Source of the DNA: an uncultured Clostridia bacterium
GTDB lineage: Bacteria > Bacillota > Clostridia > Oscillospirales > Feifaniaceae
DNA: 41,621 nt
Reading direction: 5' to 3'
Assembly (NCBI GenBank): GCA_904420075.1
Contig: CAJFTX010000011.1
Location: 1-41,621, forward strand
The position numbers were made by a program, and so were the translations under genes. Every line of letters begins with the position of its first letter. The stretch's first letter is position 1. The notes under the pieces were generated by a model. That model had not been told where the DNA came from. It saw only the letters and a list, made by a program, of their open reading frames with translations, and ran no database searches. Shown piece by piece: positions 39,848-41,621 of this stretch.

Positions 39848-41353
39848 TCATCCGCCGTAAGAGAGGAAGCTCTGAAGCCCCCCGTTCTCCGGCGGTCTCT
39901 CCTCCGCGGGCTGCGGCCGCCCCGCCACAAAGTAGCGGATCGCGTCCGGCCCGTGGGTTATCTCGTGCGGCTCTGTTGCGACGTCGTTTGGGTTCTTGGC
40001 GTCAAACTGCAAAAGCGGCAGACACCGCGCGAGGTTTTCACAGGTTTTAAATATCCGCAGGTTCGCATAGCGCTCACCTCCCTCCGGCTCAGTCACGCCT
40101 CGCGACGCCGGACTCACGCTCTGCTGCTCCCCCTTCACGAAACCGCTGTAAGCGTGCTGCGCACGCTCTTCGCGGTTCCGCGCCGGGCTCACTACAGAGC
40201 TGTCCGGCTGCTCGGGCGCACTTCTTTCAGTCACGCCTGCGACTCGCCAAGTGCCGCCTTGCGTCGGTTGCTCGCTTGCACGCGCCTGCGGGCGCACTCG
40301 CAGCCACTCCGCGAGGTCGTACCAGCCCTGCACCCGCCGGTTGTCCGCCTTCTGGAGATAGAGCCCGTACTCGGCGAAGATGTCCGCCACGCTCTTGCCG
40401 GTGTCCTGCCGCCGGTTCCAGAGGTCGGGCGGCGCGAGCAGGATCTCCGCCTCCGCCGCCCCGCTCACCCGCAGCAGCTCGGCCGCCTCCGAGATCACAA
40501 GCCCGCTCTGATACACCTCCCGGTAGACATAGGCGAGCCCCTCCTCCGAGACCGCGATCCAGTAGGCCGCCAGCATGTCGAGCCCGTAGTCGAGGCTGAG
40601 ATACCGCCGCCACCGCGCCGGAATCGGGAACGGGTCCAGAAGGTGCACCGCCGGGTCCCACATCTTGAAGTACTGCCCCGCGAACACCTCCCAGTCCCCG
40701 AGCAGCCACGCCCGCCGCAGGTCCTCCGGCAGATTCTCCAGCATCCGCAGATAGCCGGGGTCGCTCTCTAAAAGCGCCCGGTTGTCGTACACCTGCGCCC
40801 GGATGAACCGGTAGTCCGAAGCCCGCTCGTTTCCGCGGTAGCTCCGCTCCACAAACAGCCGCTTGACCCAGCCGTGCCCCACACCGCCCGGGTTACAGGT
40901 GAGATACATCCGCTTCGGAAAGTCGTTCGCGCCCCGTAGGCAGGCGGTCAGCGTCGAGAACTGGAACTCGGTGAACTGGGTCGCCTCGTCGATGAAGATC
41001 ACGTCGTACTCCTGCCCCTGGTACTGGAGCACATCGCTCTCGGTCGCGCAGTAGCCGAATTTCAGCCGCGACCCGTTCGGGAAGCGGAAGCTCTTCTCCG
41101 TCTCCTTGTAGTCCGCCACTCCGAGGAGCTCCGCCCGCAGCGGCAGGATGTGGTTCTCCCGCAGCTCCGGGAAGGTCCGCCGCAGAATCAGAATTCGGAT
41201 CCCGTCATAGCGCAGCGCGAGCAGCAGCGCTTTTTTGCGCACCGCCCAGCTCTTGCCCCCGCCGCGCGCACCGCCATAGGCCACAAACCGCTCCCTCGCG
41301 AGGAAGAACTCCCTCTGTTTGGCGCTCGGGTGCCCGAGCTCAATCGTATGCAC
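39848..41353 (-). CDS. Phage terminase large subunit carrying an in-frame repeat insertion
   Basis: The 501-residue DNA-packaging motor has an ATPase domain with Walker A GGARGGGKS (27-35), Walker B YDVIFIDEA and coupling motif LTCNPGG, then an RNase H-like nuclease with LSLDYG and the late NDVATEPHEITHGPDAIRYF. Between GWYDLAEWLR (ending near residue 351) and ANLRIFKTCENLARC (from near 423) lie about 70 residues with no terminase character (SAPEQPDSSVVSPARN, HAYSGFVKG). They are encoded exactly by mosaic repeat modules. Without them the protein would be about 430 residues, a normal length. GAAAGGGGAGAGGAC upstream of the ATG is the ribosome site. Whether the enlarged nuclease domain works is unknown. 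Confidence 0.88.
   Translation of the reverse strand: MHTIELGHPSAKQREFFLARERFVAYGGARGGGKSWAVRKKALLLALRYDGIRILILRRTFPELRENHILPLRAELLGVADYKETEKSFRFPNGSRLKFGYCATESDVLQYQGQEYDVIFIDEATQFTEFQFSTLTACLRGANDFPKRMYLTCNPGGVGHGWVKRLFVERSYRGNERASDYRFIRAQVYDNRALLESDPGYLRMLENLPEDLRRAWLLGDWEVFAGQYFKMWDPAVHLLDPFPIPARWRRYLSLDYGLDMLAAYWIAVSEEGLAYVYREVYQSGLVISEAAELLRVSGAAEAEILLAPPDLWNRRQDTGKSVADIFAEYGLYLQKADNRRVQGWYDLAEWLRVRPQARASEQPTQGGTWRVAGVTERSAPEQPDSSVVSPARNREERAQHAYSGFVKGEQQSVSPASRGVTEPEGGERYANLRIFKTCENLARCLPLLQFDAKNPNDVATEPHEITHGPDAIRYFVAGRPQPAEERPPENGGLQSFLSYGG
40090..40299. repeat. Mosaic repeat F inserted in the terminase gene
   Basis: About 210 bases (70 codons) of repeat: a CAGTCACGCCTCGCGACGCC segment, the nested-hairpin module (40131-40190; outer stem 40141-40146/40172-40177, inner stem 40151-40157/40161-40167), the end motif (40199-40221), and a two-hairpin module (40231-40299). 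Order and orientation match island A 15011-15220. No stop codon occurs in the terminase frame. Confidence 0.85.
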
Positions 41354-41449
41354 CTGTCCTCTCCCCTTTCTCAGTTCCTCCCGCTGCCCGGTCGCTCCCG
41401 GACGTCAAAACAGGTCCCTGCGCACCAGGCCCGAAGCCTTATCTCTCCA

Positions 41450-41621
41450 GCGGAGGTTCTTTCGACAGAGCCGAAAGAACGACTGAGCCCCAGGCGTCCT
41501 GCTCACGACGGCTCGGGCGCACAGTCACGCCTGCGACGAGCTCAAGAGCCGGGCTTTGCCCGGTTGCTCGCTTGCACGCGCCTACGACGGGCCAAGAGCC
41601 TCGCTCCGCTCGGTTGCCCGC
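41450..41621. repeat. Mosaic repeat island G (runs off the window)
   Basis: The GTTCTTTCG hairpin module (41450-41498), the end motif identical to that of island B (41499-41522), a two-hairpin module with stem CCGGGC/GCCCGG (41530-41580), and a further diverged two-hairpin module that continues past the window edge. It lies upstream of the terminase gene, presumably after the next gene to the right. The 41354-41449 stretch between it and the terminase start shows no feature. Confidence 0.8.

Noticed and set aside
40090-40299. Intein or group I/II intron in the terminase
   Set aside because: There are no intein splice motifs, no intron core or maturase, and the same modules occur outside genes. 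A palindromic repeat insertion explains it better.
28535-41353. Complete inducible prophage
   Set aside because: Integrase, repressor, replication, lysis and tape-measure genes and attachment repeats are not visible in the window, so only a morphogenesis region can be claimed.

Overview
The window is bacterial, GC-rich, has strong AGGAGG-type ribosome binding sites, and suggests a high-GC Clostridia member (Oscillospiraceae or Ruminococcaceae grade). Pointers are an SLH-anchored surface protein, the paired GlgC/GlgD form of ADP-glucose pyrophosphorylase typical of Firmicutes, and phage proteins of the clostridial gut type. This assignment is inference; no rRNA or tRNA gene is visible. LAYOUT. 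1-5.7 kb holds housekeeping and surface genes: an ankyrin-type protein, an SLH/PstS-like binding protein, a THUMP-domain RNA methyltransferase and a membrane-tethered XRE regulator. 5.7-20 kb is a minus-strand glycogen operon, in transcription order glgB, glgP, a repeat island, glgC, glgD, glgA, an amylase-MalQ fusion, and pgi. A sigma-A-like promoter lies at about 20.0 kb and a terminator at about 5.69 kb. Together these genes make ADP-glucose, polymerise and branch glycogen, degrade it by phosphorolysis and glucan transfer, and link hexose phosphate to glycolysis. 20.2 kb carries a cyclophilin (ppiB). 21-27.8 kb is a plus-strand signalling and export cassette: OmpR-type response regulator, sensor kinase, alpha/beta hydrolase, ABC ATPase, an ABC permease fused to an M1 metallopeptidase, and a second permease. 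28.5-41.4 kb is a minus-strand phage morphogenesis region: TerL, a small membrane protein, portal, scaffold, major capsid, head-tail connector, a large virion protein, a tail-fibre-like protein, three small proteins, a protein with 33-residue repeats, a helix-turn-helix protein and an HD-domain (p)ppGpp-hydrolase-like protein. No integrase, tape measure, sheath or lysis gene is visible. MOST UNUSUAL SIGNAL. A family of mosaic palindromic repeats is built from at least six interchangeable modules. It fills the gaps after glgP and after several phage structural genes, always in the same orientation relative to the gene. It often begins within 0-5 bases of the stop codon, carries built-in bidirectional intrinsic terminators, and contains hairpins whose stems change in a compensatory way between copies. 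One copy of about 210 bases sits in frame inside the nuclease domain of the terminase large subunit, and another supplies the last residues of the portal protein. This resembles Rickettsia palindromic elements in behaviour, but I do not recognise the sequence family. Other points of note are a roughly 200-residue disordered tail on glycogen synthase, the SLH/PstS-like fusion, and the dispersed, repeat-separated phage gene arrangement.
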